The notes under the pieces are model-generated. The model was not told the DNA's origin, ran no database searches, and saw only the letters and a program-made list of their open reading frames with translations. The translations under genes were made by a program, and so were the position numbers. From Rhizobiales bacterium SYSU XM002 (lineage in GTDB: Bacteria; Pseudomonadota; Alphaproteobacteria; Rhizobiales; Beijerinckiaceae), in the NCBI GenBank assembly GCA_009846685.1, contig VWVY01000002.1, positions 310,001-374,000 of the forward strand: a DNA stretch of 64,000 bases. Direction: 5' to 3'. Positions within the stretch are counted from its first letter, which is position 1, and each line of letters begins with the position of its first letter. Positions 45,295-53,485 of the stretch are shown one piece after another.

Positions 45295-45678
45295 ATGCCT
45301 TCGAGGACCGGATTGCGAGTTTATCTCGCGTTTTCGCTGGTATGCCCGTTCGTTGCGCCGGCACTGGCGGAGAGCGGAGCCTATAGTTTTGTGCCCGCGC
45401 CGCAGCAGGATCTCAACCGCATCTACCGCATCGATACGGCGAACGGCGAGGTCGTTGCCTGCCAGTTCGCGGTGAAGGAGGACGCTCCGATCGGCCTCAC
45501 GCTCTGTTACCCCGCGGGCGAGGGCGCCAAGGCGGGGGAGGCGGGGGACTACGGGCTCGTCGCCTCCAGCCACCGGCAGGAAGCGGGCATCTTCCGCGTC
45601 AACCGCCGCACGGGTTCGATCAGCGTCTGTTATGTCCGCGACGATACAGATGTCGTCTGCACGCCGCCGGCAAAGTAG
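45295..45678 (+). CDS. Small exported protein of unknown function
   Basis: A 127-residue protein with a clear signal peptide (VYLAFSLVCPFVAPALAES) and a strong aggaggtgaaa ribosome site, which sets the start at 45295. The mature part has two similar short segments, RIYRIDTANGEVVACQF and GIFRVNRRTGSISVCYV. They suggest a duplicated beta-hairpin unit of the kind found in some WD or PQQ-like repeats. Two more Cys (TLCYP, VVCTP) could make disulfides. No family is recognised. It is divergent from gph. Confidence 0.75.
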   Translation: MPSRTGLRVYLAFSLVCPFVAPALAESGAYSFVPAPQQDLNRIYRIDTANGEVVACQFAVKEDAPIGLTLCYPAGEGAKAGEAGDYGLVASSHRQEAGIFRVNRRTGSISVCYVRDDTDVVCTPPAK

Positions 45679-45887
45679 GGGTGCCAATCCCGCGATGCTT
45701 GCCGCGCGGCGCGGCCGGATTCCCGGGCTTGTCGGGTACAGGTTGGCTGTCGGCCTTTGTTTTGCCGTTTATCTTGGTTCAGAGGAGGGGGTTGCCGTGA
45801 TCGGCCGGAGGCCGTAACAGGCTCTCAGACCTCGCGGGGTGCCGGAAGGCATTCCGCCCGGCGCATCCGCAAAGCAAGGGATTGCCC

Positions 45888-46454
45888 ATGATTAGGCTCG
45901 TCACGTTCGTCCGTTCCGTCGCGCTTGGCGCGACCCTCGTTGCCAGCCTTGCTGCCAGCACCGTGGCCACGCAGGCGCAACAAGCCCCCGCGCCCGGCGC
46001 CGAGGCCGATCTCGCGAAGATTCTGAGCGCGCCGGTCATCCCGTCCCATCTCGCGGTGGCCGAGCAGGTGCTCAAGGCCTCGGGCCTCAAGACCATGTTC
46101 GAGAATTCGATGCCGAACGTCGTCGGTGCCCTGCGCGTCAACGTGACGCGTCAGCGTCCGGAACTCGCCAAGGACATCGAAGCTTCGCTCAAGGTCGTCG
46201 AGGAATCCGGTGGCAAGCTGATCGACAGCGGTGTCTCCGGTGCCGCACGGCTAATGGCGTCGAAGCTCACCGAGGCCGAGCTCAAGGAAGTTCTCACCTT
46301 CATGACCTCGCCGGTCGGCAAGAAATACGTCGAGGCTCTGCCGAGCTTCATGGACCTCGTGGTGCCTTACCTGCAGGTCTGGTCGCAAGAGGCCGGCGGG
46401 CAGATGACCAAGATATTTGCCGATGAGATGGCCAAGCGCGGCCACAAGCTCTGA
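45888..46454 (+). CDS. DUF2059-family exported protein
   Basis: A 188-residue periplasmic protein. Signal peptide residues 1-30 (VTFVRSVALGATLVASLAAS, cleavage near TQAQQ). The DUF2059 helical domain spans about 50-175, with the typical end segment LTEAELKEVLTFMTSPVGKKYVEALPSF. The ATG at 45888 follows an aaggga site; a TTG six bases upstream is in frame but less likely. Function unknown in the family. It ends at a good terminator. Confidence 0.85.
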   Translation: MIRLVTFVRSVALGATLVASLAASTVATQAQQAPAPGAEADLAKILSAPVIPSHLAVAEQVLKASGLKTMFENSMPNVVGALRVNVTRQRPELAKDIEASLKVVEESGGKLIDSGVSGAARLMASKLTEAELKEVLTFMTSPVGKKYVEALPSFMDLVVPYLQVWSQEAGGQMTKIFADEMAKRGHKL

Positions 46455-46479
46455 CGCGACTTCATACATTGGAACTTTG

Positions 46480-46510
46480 AGGCGGGGCGCACTGGCGACC
46501 CCGCCTTTTC
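46480..46510 (+). terminator. Rho-independent terminator after the DUF2059 gene
   Basis: An 8-bp stem, aggcgggg/ccccgcct, with an 11-base loop is followed by ttttc. It lies 25 bases after the stop and before the glutathione reductase promoter region. Confidence 0.75.
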
Positions 46511-46618
46511 TTTGAGGATGACGCCCTGTTCACAGAACTGTGGTGCCTCCGAGGGGTGCAAATTTGCGGGTGCCCTGCCTAGATTAGGCGGGACAGAAAC
46601 CGGAACAGGGGGCCAGAA

Positions 46619-48013
46619 ATGGCGGATGGGGCATATGACGTCGATCTCTTCGTGATCGGCGGCGGTTCGGGCGGCGTGCGCGCGGCGCGCATCGCGGCCG
46701 GGCATGGCGCGAAGGTGATGCTGGCGGAGGAGTTCCGTATGGGCGGCACCTGCGTCATCCGCGGTTGTGTGCCGAAGAAGCTCTACGTCATGGCCTCGCG
46801 CTTCGCGAAGGATTTCGAGGAGTCGCGCGGTTTTGGTTGGCAGGTGGGCAGTCGCGAATTCGAATGGTCGCGGCTTGTCGGCGCCAAGGAAGCCGAGATC
46901 ACCCGTCTCGAAGGGCTCTATGCCAAGGGGCAGGAGGGCGCGGGCGTCACGGTGGTGAAATCGCGCGCTGTCATCGAGGGGCCGGGGCTGGTGCGCCTCG
47001 TGGTTGATGGCCGACTAATCCGTGCGAAGAACATCCTGATCGCCACCGGCGGCCGGCCCAATCTCGATCCTGAGGTGCCGGGGATCGAGCATGTTGTGAC
47101 CTCAAACGAGGTTTTCGATCTCAAGACCTTCCCCAAGCGCATCGTCGTCGCGGGCGGCGGCTACATTGCGCTCGAGTTCGCCGGCATCTTCCGTCTGCTC
47201 GGCGCGGAGGTGACGGTGATCTACCGCGGCACGCAGGTGCTGCGCGGCTTCGATCAGGACCTGCGCGACGGACTGACGGCCGCTTATGAACGGCTCGGCG
47301 TGCGCTTCATCTACAACGATGTCTTTGCCCGCATCGAGAAGCACGCGGATGGCCTCAGGGGTTTTCTCACCGACGGCACCGCGATCGAGGCGGATCAGAT
47401 CCTCTTCGCGATCGGCCGCGCACCGAATGTCGAGGGGTTGGGGCTGGAGAAGGCCGGCGTCAAGACGGGGCGCGACGGCGCGATCATGGTCGATGCCGGC
47501 TCGGCGACCAATGTGCCCGGCATCTACGCCGTCGGCGACGTGACGAACCGCGTCAACTTGACACCGGTTGCGATCCGCGAGGGGCATGCGCTGGCCGATA
47601 CACTGTTCGGCGGTGCGAAGGGCATCGCCCCGTGGCAGGTGAACTACGATTTTATCCCCACGGCGGTGTTCACGACGCCGGAGATGGGTACCGTGGGCCT
47701 TACGGAGGAAGACGCGCGGGCGAAGTTCGCCGTCGTCGACATCTACAAGACCTCGTTCCGCGCAATGAAGGCGACCCTCTCCGGTGCAGAAGATCGTGTG
47801 ATGATGAAGCTCGTCGTCGATGGCGAGACCGACAGGGTGCTCGGCGTGCATATCCTCGGTGAGGGCGCGGGCGAGATGATCCAACTACTCGGGATTCCCC
47901 TGAAGATGGGCGCGACCAAGGCCGACTTCGACGCCACGATGGCCGTGCATCCAACCGCTGCAGAGGAACTGGTAACGATGCGCACCCGTAGCGCAAGGTA
48001 TTTGCGGAACTGA
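46619..48013 (+). CDS. gor: Glutathione-disulfide reductase
   Basis: FAD-dependent reductase that restores glutathione with NADPH, 464 residues. FAD-binding GGGSGGVRAARIAAGHG at the N-terminus and the redox-active disulfide GGTCVIRGCVPKKLYV (Cys47-Cys52 region). The second dinucleotide site is VVAGGGYIALEFAGIFRLLG. The FAD motif is GIYAVGDVTNRVNLTPVA. The catalytic His-Glu pair is in VHPTAAEELVTM. The C-terminal RTRSARYLRN agrees with plant and alphaproteobacterial glutathione reductases. It is followed 47 bases later by the alcohol dehydrogenase gene. Confidence 0.95.
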   Translation: MADGAYDVDLFVIGGGSGGVRAARIAAGHGAKVMLAEEFRMGGTCVIRGCVPKKLYVMASRFAKDFEESRGFGWQVGSREFEWSRLVGAKEAEITRLEGLYAKGQEGAGVTVVKSRAVIEGPGLVRLVVDGRLIRAKNILIATGGRPNLDPEVPGIEHVVTSNEVFDLKTFPKRIVVAGGGYIALEFAGIFRLLGAEVTVIYRGTQVLRGFDQDLRDGLTAAYERLGVRFIYNDVFARIEKHADGLRGFLTDGTAIEADQILFAIGRAPNVEGLGLEKAGVKTGRDGAIMVDAGSATNVPGIYAVGDVTNRVNLTPVAIREGHALADTLFGGAKGIAPWQVNYDFIPTAVFTTPEMGTVGLTEEDARAKFAVVDIYKTSFRAMKATLSGAEDRVMMKLVVDGETDRVLGVHILGEGAGEMIQLLGIPLKMGATKADFDATMAVHPTAAEELVTMRTRSARYLRN

Positions 48014-48030
48014 GGTCGAGCGCCTAGTCT

Positions 48031-48053
48031 CCCGGCAACATCACTTTGCCGGG
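48031..48053 (+). promoter_or_regulatory. Stem-loop covering the ribosome site of the iron-type alcohol dehydrogenase
   Basis: An 8-bp stem, cccggcaa/ttgccggg, with a 7-base loop ends seven bases before the ATG at 48061. The only purine-rich Shine-Dalgarno candidate (ggga) overlaps its 3' arm. It may limit translation or act as a weak terminator for gor; there is no T run. Confidence 0.4.
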
Positions 48054-48060
48054 ATTCCCC

Positions 48061-49191
48061 ATGCCTCTGATCAATTACCTGACGACCATCCGTTTCGATT
48101 TCGGGGCGGTAGCCGCACTTGCCGAAGACATTGCCGCCTGCGGCATGAAAAACCCGCTTCTGGTGACGGACAAGGGCGTCGTCGCGACCGGGATTGCGGC
48201 CAGGATAGCGGCCCTGATGCCGATGGGCGGGCAGACGCCGATTTACGACGGCACGCCCTCGAACCCCACCGAGGAAGCGACGGAAGAGGCGGTTGAACTC
48301 TACAAGGCGCATGATTGCGATGGCATCATCGCGCTCGGCGGCGGCTCGCCGATGGATCTGGCGAAATCCGCCGCCATTCTTGCGACCCACGGCGGAACAT
48401 TGCGCGACTACGTGATGATCTATGGCGGGATGCCGAAGATCACGACGAAGATCGCGCCGGTGATCGCCATCCCGACGACGTCGGGCACCGGCTCGGAGGT
48501 CGGGCGCGGCGCTGTGATGAGCTTCCGCGACGGGCGCAAGCTTACGGTCATCTCGCCGCTGATGATCCCCAAACGCGCGATCTGCGACCCCGAACTGACG
48601 CTCGGCCTTCCGCCCTATCTCACCGCCGCGACCGGCATGGACGCGCTGACGCATGGCATCGAGTGTTTCATCTCGAATGTCGAGAACCCGCCCGGCGGCG
48701 CCATTGCGCTGGAGGCTGCGCGCCTTGCCGCCCGCAATATCGAGACGGCGGTGAAGGACGGCGCCAACCGTTCGGCCCGCTATAACATGATGATGGCCTC
48801 GATGATGGGAGCGATGGCGTTCCAGAAGGGCCTCGGTTCGGTGCACGCGCTCTCGCACACGCTTGGCGGCATCAAGGAGGCGAAGCTCCATCACGGCACG
48901 CTCAATGCGGTGCTGCTCCCGGCGGTGCTGCGTTACAACGCCTCGATCCGGCAGGAGGAATACGCCCGTCTCGCGCAGGAGATGGCGGTGCCGGCCGGGC
49001 AGAGCCTCGATCGTTTCATCGAGAACCTCAACGTCCGCATTGGTATGCCGAAAAACCTCTCCGAGATGGGCGTGAAGCGGGAATGGTTCGACAGCGTGGC
49101 AGAGCTTTCGCTGGAGGATCACACCTCCAAGACCAATGCCCGCACGCCCAACGCGGCGGACTACCGCGCCATTCTCGACGAGGCCTACTGA
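48061..49191 (+). CDS. Iron-containing alcohol dehydrogenase
   Basis: Group III metal-dependent alcohol dehydrogenase, 376 residues. The NAD-binding region has GGGSPMDLAKSAA (about 98-110) and IPTTSGTGSEVGRGAV. Metal ligands are visible in ATGMDALTHGIECFIS, GSVHALSHTLGGI and HHGTLNAVLLP, with the expected Asp and three His. The ATG at 48061 matches the family start better than a TTG 15 bases earlier. Substrate not determinable; the family includes ethanol, 1,3-propanediol and 4-hydroxybutyrate enzymes. Its stop overlaps the convergent methyltransferase end by seven bases. Confidence 0.9.
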   Translation: MPLINYLTTIRFDFGAVAALAEDIAACGMKNPLLVTDKGVVATGIAARIAALMPMGGQTPIYDGTPSNPTEEATEEAVELYKAHDCDGIIALGGGSPMDLAKSAAILATHGGTLRDYVMIYGGMPKITTKIAPVIAIPTTSGTGSEVGRGAVMSFRDGRKLTVISPLMIPKRAICDPELTLGLPPYLTAATGMDALTHGIECFISNVENPPGGAIALEAARLAARNIETAVKDGANRSARYNMMMASMMGAMAFQKGLGSVHALSHTLGGIKEAKLHHGTLNAVLLPAVLRYNASIRQEEYARLAQEMAVPAGQSLDRFIENLNVRIGMPKNLSEMGVKREWFDSVAELSLEDHTSKTNARTPNAADYRAILDEAY

Positions 49192-49826
49192 ACCTTGCGT
49201 GCGACGAGGTAGCGCCGCGGCGGCGAGGCCGGAAAATTTCCGGCCTCGATGATCTCGAACCCGGCCGCACGGACCCAGCCGTCGAGCTGATCGACCGGGA
49301 AGAAACGCACATCCGGCGCGAGGCCAACGAGGCGCATCAGCGGCAGGAGCTTCAGGAATAGCCGGATCTTGAGCGGCACGCGCTCATCGCCGAGACAGAT
49401 GGTTTTCGAAATGAAGAGCCCGCCGGGTTTCACGAGATCGCGGATACGGGCAAGCGACGCCGGCAGATCATCCACGAGATGCAGGATGTTGAACGCCATC
49501 ACGACATCATAAGGGCTGGGGCCGAGCGCGGGGTCGCAAAGATCGGCGGCGACAAGACGAATATTGGTGATGCCCCGGTCAGCGACTTTGCCCCGACCGA
49601 TCTCGATCATCTTCGACGAGACGTCGCTGGCGACAATTTCGGTGACATTGCCGGCAAGCTCTAGCGCTGTCGAGGCCGTTCCGCAGCCAATTTCGAGCGC
49701 TCGATCCTCGGGCTTGAGATAGCTCCGGGTGCGTTCGAGCGTATGGGTGTAGGCGGGCATGTCCGCGATGGTCGAACGGGCATAGCGGGTGGCGATCCGG
49801 TCCCAGAAGGCGGCGGCATTTTTCAT
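49185..49826 (-). CDS. Class I SAM-dependent methyltransferase
   Basis: A 213-residue methyltransferase. The SAM-binding motif I is ALEIGCGTASTALEL, the acidic residue after strand 2 is in EIVASDVSSKMIEIG, and motif II region is YDVVMAFNILHLVDD. PGGLFISKTICLGDE follows. The ATG at 49826 has an aaggag site. The hydrophobic KIRLFLKLLPLMRLVG could contact a membrane or a lipid-like substrate, as in UbiE/MenG-related enzymes. Substrate unknown. Confidence 0.85.
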   Translation of the reverse strand: MKNAAAFWDRIATRYARSTIADMPAYTHTLERTRSYLKPEDRALEIGCGTASTALELAGNVTEIVASDVSSKMIEIGRGKVADRGITNIRLVAADLCDPALGPSPYDVVMAFNILHLVDDLPASLARIRDLVKPGGLFISKTICLGDERVPLKIRLFLKLLPLMRLVGLAPDVRFFPVDQLDGWVRAAGFEIIEAGNFPASPPRRYLVARKVQ

Positions 49827-50027
49827 CGAATCTCTCCTTGCGCCTCTGGATAGCCGAGCGGAGCGATCCCGCAAACCGCCGCCGGAACACTTCCAGGCGT
49901 CCCTACGCCTTCTTAATCGCTCGCCATTTTGCGCATGCCGGTGTAAGAACCCCTCCCTTCCGGATGGCGAAAGTCATTCCGGGAGCCTGCGCCATGCGGG
50001 CGCAGCGGCGTAAGAAGGAAAAGCGTC

Positions 50028-51434
50028 ATGAGCAAGAACGGCAACAGCACCCCGAACGCAACCTGGAATCCGGGTTCCTGGCGGTCGTTTCCGATCTCGC
50101 AGGTGCCGGATTATCCGGACCAGGATGTCCTGAAGGCGACCGAGGCGCAGCTCGGCACCTTTCCGCCGCTGGTGTTTGCGGGCGAGGCGCGCAAGCTCAA
50201 GCGGGCGTTGGGCAAGGTCGCGAACGGCGAGGCGTTTCTGCTTCAGGGCGGCGATTGTGCCGAAAGCTTCGCCGAGCATTCGGCAGACCACATCCGCGAT
50301 TTCTTCCGCGTGTTCCTGCAAATGTCGGTGGTGCTCACCTATGCCGGCTCCTCGCCGGTGGTGAAGGTCGGGCGTGTTGCCGGCCAGTTCGCCAAGCCGC
50401 GCTCCTCGCCGGTCGAGAAGGTCGGCGATGTCGAGTTGCCGAGCTATCGCGGTGACATCATCAACGGCACGGATTTTACCGCCGAGGCACGCATCCCCGA
50501 TCCGCGCCGCCAGCTTGAGGCCTATCGCCAGTCGGCCGCGACGCTCAACCTCCTGCGCGCCTTCGCGACGGGCGGTTATGCCAACCTCGATAACGCGCAT
50601 CGCTGGATGCTCGGCTTCGTGAAGGATTCGCCGCAGAGCGGGCGATATAATGAACTTGCGAACCGCATTACAGAAGCGCTCGACTTCATGCGCGCCATCG
50701 GCGTTTCGGCCGATACGCATCCGGAAATGCAGCAGACCGAGTTCTTCACCTCGCACGAGGCGCTGCTGCTCGGGTACGAACAGGCGCTGACCCGCGTCGA
50801 TTCGACCTCTGGCGACTGGTATGCGACCTCGGGTCATATGCTCTGGATCGGTGACCGCACGCGCCAGCCGGATCATGCGCATGTCGAGTATTTCCGCGGC
50901 ATCAAGAACCCGATCGGCCTCAAGTGCGGCCCGTCGCTGACGCCGGACAACCTGCTCGGCTTGATCGACAAACTGAACCCGGAGAACGAGGCTGGGCGCC
51001 TCACGCTGATCGCGCGCTTCGGTGCCGACAAGGTGGGCGAACATCTGCCGGGCCTGATCCGCGCCGTGCAGAAGGAAGGCCGCAAGGTCGTCTGGTCCTG
51101 CGATCCGATGCACGGCAACACCGTCAGCCTCGCGGGCTACAAGACGCGGCCGTTCGACCGGATCATGGGCGAGGTGAAGAACTTCTTCGCGATCCATGAA
51201 GCCGAAGGAACCTATGCCGGCGGCATCCACCTCGAAATGACGGGCAAGGATGTGACGGAGTGCACGGGTGGTGCCCGTGCGCTCACCGCCGAGGGGCTTT
51301 CGGATCGCTACGACACCGCCTGCGATCCGCGTCTTAATGCCGAGCAGGCGATCGAACTCGCGTTTCTCGTGGCCGATCTTCTCAAGCACGAGAAGGCTGC
51401 GCGCGGCCCAGCCGTTCCGGCGGCGGCTGAGTAA
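50028..51434 (+). CDS. Class II 3-deoxy-7-phosphoheptulonate (DAHP) synthase
   Basis: First enzyme of the shikimate pathway, condensing phosphoenolpyruvate and erythrose 4-phosphate. 468 residues, the plant-like class II type. Signatures: [68 protein letters not shown], and [18 protein letters not shown], which contains metal and substrate residues. [17 protein letters not shown] and [19 protein letters not shown] close the barrel. An aggaaa site precedes the ATG. Single gene; no feedback domain can be recognised by eye. Confidence 0.95.
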   Translation: MSKNGNSTPNATWNPGSWRSFPISQVPDYPDQDVLKATEAQLGTFPPLVFAGEARKLKRALGKVANGEAFLLQGGDCAESFAEHSADHIRDFFRVFLQMSVVLTYAGSSPVVKVGRVAGQFAKPRSSPVEKVGDVELPSYRGDIINGTDFTAEARIPDPRRQLEAYRQSAATLNLLRAFATGGYANLDNAHRWMLGFVKDSPQSGRYNELANRITEALDFMRAIGVSADTHPEMQQTEFFTSHEALLLGYEQALTRVDSTSGDWYATSGHMLWIGDRTRQPDHAHVEYFRGIKNPIGLKCGPSLTPDNLLGLIDKLNPENEAGRLTLIARFGADKVGEHLPGLIRAVQKEGRKVVWSCDPMHGNTVSLAGYKTRPFDRIMGEVKNFFAIHEAEGTYAGGIHLEMTGKDVTECTGGARALTAEGLSDRYDTACDPRLNAEQAIELAFLVADLLKHEKAARGPAVPAAAE

Positions 51435-51450
51435 CCAAGGGAAATGGCGG

Positions 51451-51675
51451 TCAGCGCGTGTAGCCGCGCTTGACCGCCTCTTCCTTAATGCAGTCGTCCC
51501 AGTCGCGGCTGCCCATCGAGACATTGCGGGCCCGGCAGGCGGATTCGAGCGCCTTCACCGCGCGTTCGACCTCGGCCGGGCTCATCTCTTCGATGGTTTT
51601 TCCTGTCGGCTCGCCGCCGCACGCGGCAAGGAACAGCGCGACAAACGGGGCGGTCCTGAGAAAAAGGGGGGACAT
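51451..51675 (-). CDS. Small lipoprotein of unknown function
   Basis: A 74-residue protein from the ATG at 51673-51675, preceded by ggagg. The lipobox LAAC sits at about residues 16-19 of MSPLFLRTAPFVALFLAACGG, so the mature protein starts at a lipidated Cys. The rest is a short helix-rich segment, TGKTIEEMSPAEVERAVKAL, then two Cys (SACRARN, DDCIKE) that could pair. No family recognised. It converges on the DAHP synthase gene. Confidence 0.75.
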   Translation of the reverse strand: MSPLFLRTAPFVALFLAACGGEPTGKTIEEMSPAEVERAVKALESACRARNVSMGSRDWDDCIKEEAVKRGYTR

Positions 51676-51845
51676 CGAGACCTCCGCTGGCCGGAAAACG
51701 GGATCAGGGTATGCCGTTCGTCGTGCCCTGGAAAGATGAACGTTAACCAACACGCGATGTTCAGACTTGGGCCAGCGGGGTCGTTCTAATGTCCTCCTCA
51801 TGAAGCCGGGCACCAGGCCCGCGACTTCGCGACAGGAGATCGACG

Positions 51846-52304
51846 ATGACCACCACTTTCGGCAAGAAGGCCGCTGCGGCGGCGCTGGCGGCTCTCACCC
51901 TTGGTGCCGGGATGACCCTTTCGGCGGGCGACGCGGAAGCGCGCGGCGGGCGCAAGGGCGCGATGATTGCTGCCGGCGTGATCGGTGCGGTTGCGGCTGG
52001 CGCCCTCATCGCCGGGGCGTCGAACGCGCATTCTGCGCCAGCCTATTACTATACCGCCCCGAGCTATGCCTACGAGGCGCCGACCTATAGCTACGAGGCG
52101 CCGCGCGCGGTCTATTATCCGCAGCAGCCGGTCGTGGAATACGGCTATCCGGCAAACCCGGGCTATTACCATCGTCCCGCCCGGCGTCATTACGGCTACA
52201 CCGAGACGGGCTATGCCTATCGCGGCCCGGTCTGCAAGGTCCGCAAGGAGCGCGTCTGGGACGGCTACGGCTGGCGGATGCAGCGCTATCAGGTCTGCCG
52301 CTGA
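51846..52304 (+). CDS. Tyr-rich exported protein with Gly-zipper segment
   Basis: A 152-residue exported protein. Signal peptide about 1-32 (AAAAALAALTLGAGMTLSAGDAEA). A glycine/alanine-rich hydrophobic stretch, IAAGVIGAVAAGALIAGAS, resembles a glycine-zipper. The middle is extremely rich in Tyr, Pro and Ala (AYYYTAPSYAYEAPTYSYEA), and the end carries a conserved-looking CKVRKERVWDGYGWRMQRYQVC with a likely disulfide. Related small proteins are common in rhizobia, but no function is established. Divergent from the lipoprotein gene and convergent with the porin-like gene. Confidence 0.75.
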   Translation: MTTTFGKKAAAAALAALTLGAGMTLSAGDAEARGGRKGAMIAAGVIGAVAAGALIAGASNAHSAPAYYYTAPSYAYEAPTYSYEAPRAVYYPQQPVVEYGYPANPGYYHRPARRHYGYTETGYAYRGPVCKVRKERVWDGYGWRMQRYQVCR

Positions 52305-52341
52305 CCCCCCACTATTCCGGTCTCGCGTAACCAGAAACAGG

Positions 52342-52367
52342 AAAGCCCGGCATCGTGCCGGGCTTTT
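52342..52367. terminator. Bidirectional terminator between convergent genes
   Basis: An 11-bp stem, aaagcccggca/tgccgggcttt, with a 3-base loop, lies between the Tyr-rich protein gene and the outer-membrane protein gene. A/T pairs at the base let it serve both strands. Confidence 0.85.
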
Positions 52368-52390
52368 GTGATTGGATATAGTTGTTGGCC

Positions 52391-53245
52391 TCAGAACTTG
52401 ATACCGCCGGCGACGCGCGCGGTATTGATCGAGATATTGGGTCGCTGCCCGCCAGAAGCGAGTTGGATGTATTGCCACTCCACGCGGGTGAAGGTGCCCG
52501 GCAGAAGCTGCATATCCACACCGGCGCCCAACGCGCCGCCGTAAGTGATGCCGCGCCGACCCACGACGCTCGAAAAAGTGCCGCTGCTGACGAACGTACG
52601 CGCCGGGGGAGCGGAAACATCGTAGCGAGACCAGCTGCCGTTCATGGTGGCTCGACCGTCGACGTTGCCGAAGGCGACACCGGCCGTGAGATAGGGCATG
52701 AACATGCCGGCGGCCCAGCCGATGCGCCCGCGCAAGGTGCCCCAATCCGAAATCCGCGCGCGTGAGGTCGCGCTGACCGTGACATCGTATTCGTCGGTTG
52801 TGCCGGTGGGCTGGGTCGTGATGCCGCCGCTGAAGGTGGAATTCGCTTTGATGCTGGAGCGGGTGTAATCCATCTCGACGCCCAGAACGACGTCGTCCCA
52901 GAGCCAATTGATGCCGACGAAGCCGCCGTAGCTTATGGCGGCCTTGTTGGTCTCTTTCAGGTTGATGAGCGAAGAAACTGGCCCGTAGAGAACCGAACTC
53001 TGCGGCAAGGCGCCATCGGTCAACGGCTGTGCGAAGGGGCGGGGGTCTGTCTGGGCGGAGGTGATGCCTGCGTGGACGCCGCCGTAAACGCCGGCCCAAT
53101 CAACGCCAGCAGATGCCGGAGCTGTATCGCCAGAATAGGCGCCTCGGAGATAGTCGGCGGCCTCGGCGCCCGGCACCATTCCGGCTGTTGCCGCCGCACA
53201 GGCGATCGCCAGAGCGCGACCGGACATCCAACGAGACTTCACCAT
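52391..53245 (-). CDS. Outer-membrane beta-barrel protein (Omp25/31-like porin family)
   Basis: A 284-residue outer-membrane protein with a signal peptide (GRALAIACAAATAGMVPGAEA) and the typical mature opening DWAGVYGGVHAGI. Alternating hydrophobic strands follow: YGGFVGINWLWDDVVLGVEMDY, WGTLRGRIGWAAGMFMPYLTAGVAFG and ITYGGALGAGVDMQL. The end TARVAGGIKF finishes in Phe, the usual insertion signal. The ATG at 53243-53245 follows a gggga site; a further in-frame start seven codons earlier is less likely. Probably structural or a small-solute barrel. Confidence 0.88.
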   Translation of the reverse strand: MVKSRWMSGRALAIACAAATAGMVPGAEAADYLRGAYSGDTAPASAGVDWAGVYGGVHAGITSAQTDPRPFAQPLTDGALPQSSVLYGPVSSLINLKETNKAAISYGGFVGINWLWDDVVLGVEMDYTRSSIKANSTFSGGITTQPTGTTDEYDVTVSATSRARISDWGTLRGRIGWAAGMFMPYLTAGVAFGNVDGRATMNGSWSRYDVSAPPARTFVSSGTFSSVVGRRGITYGGALGAGVDMQLLPGTFTRVEWQYIQLASGGQRPNISINTARVAGGIKF

Positions 53246-53485
53246 GACATCATCCCCAAAAAGCACTGTTCCGCGAATCCGGCAGGGAGGCCGAAACGCT
53301 GCGATAATAAAAAAGTAACGTTACCCGCGCGTTAAGCCCGCGAGCGAGGCGAATGGCCCGTTTTGGGACGGTTGACGACACGGCAAACCTTTTATACTCA
53401 AGATGAACATATCATCCGCCGCCGATTGCTCGCGTGCCGGTGGCGGGATAAACCTCTCCGGGCCAATGCCGCCCCAGGATGCTTC

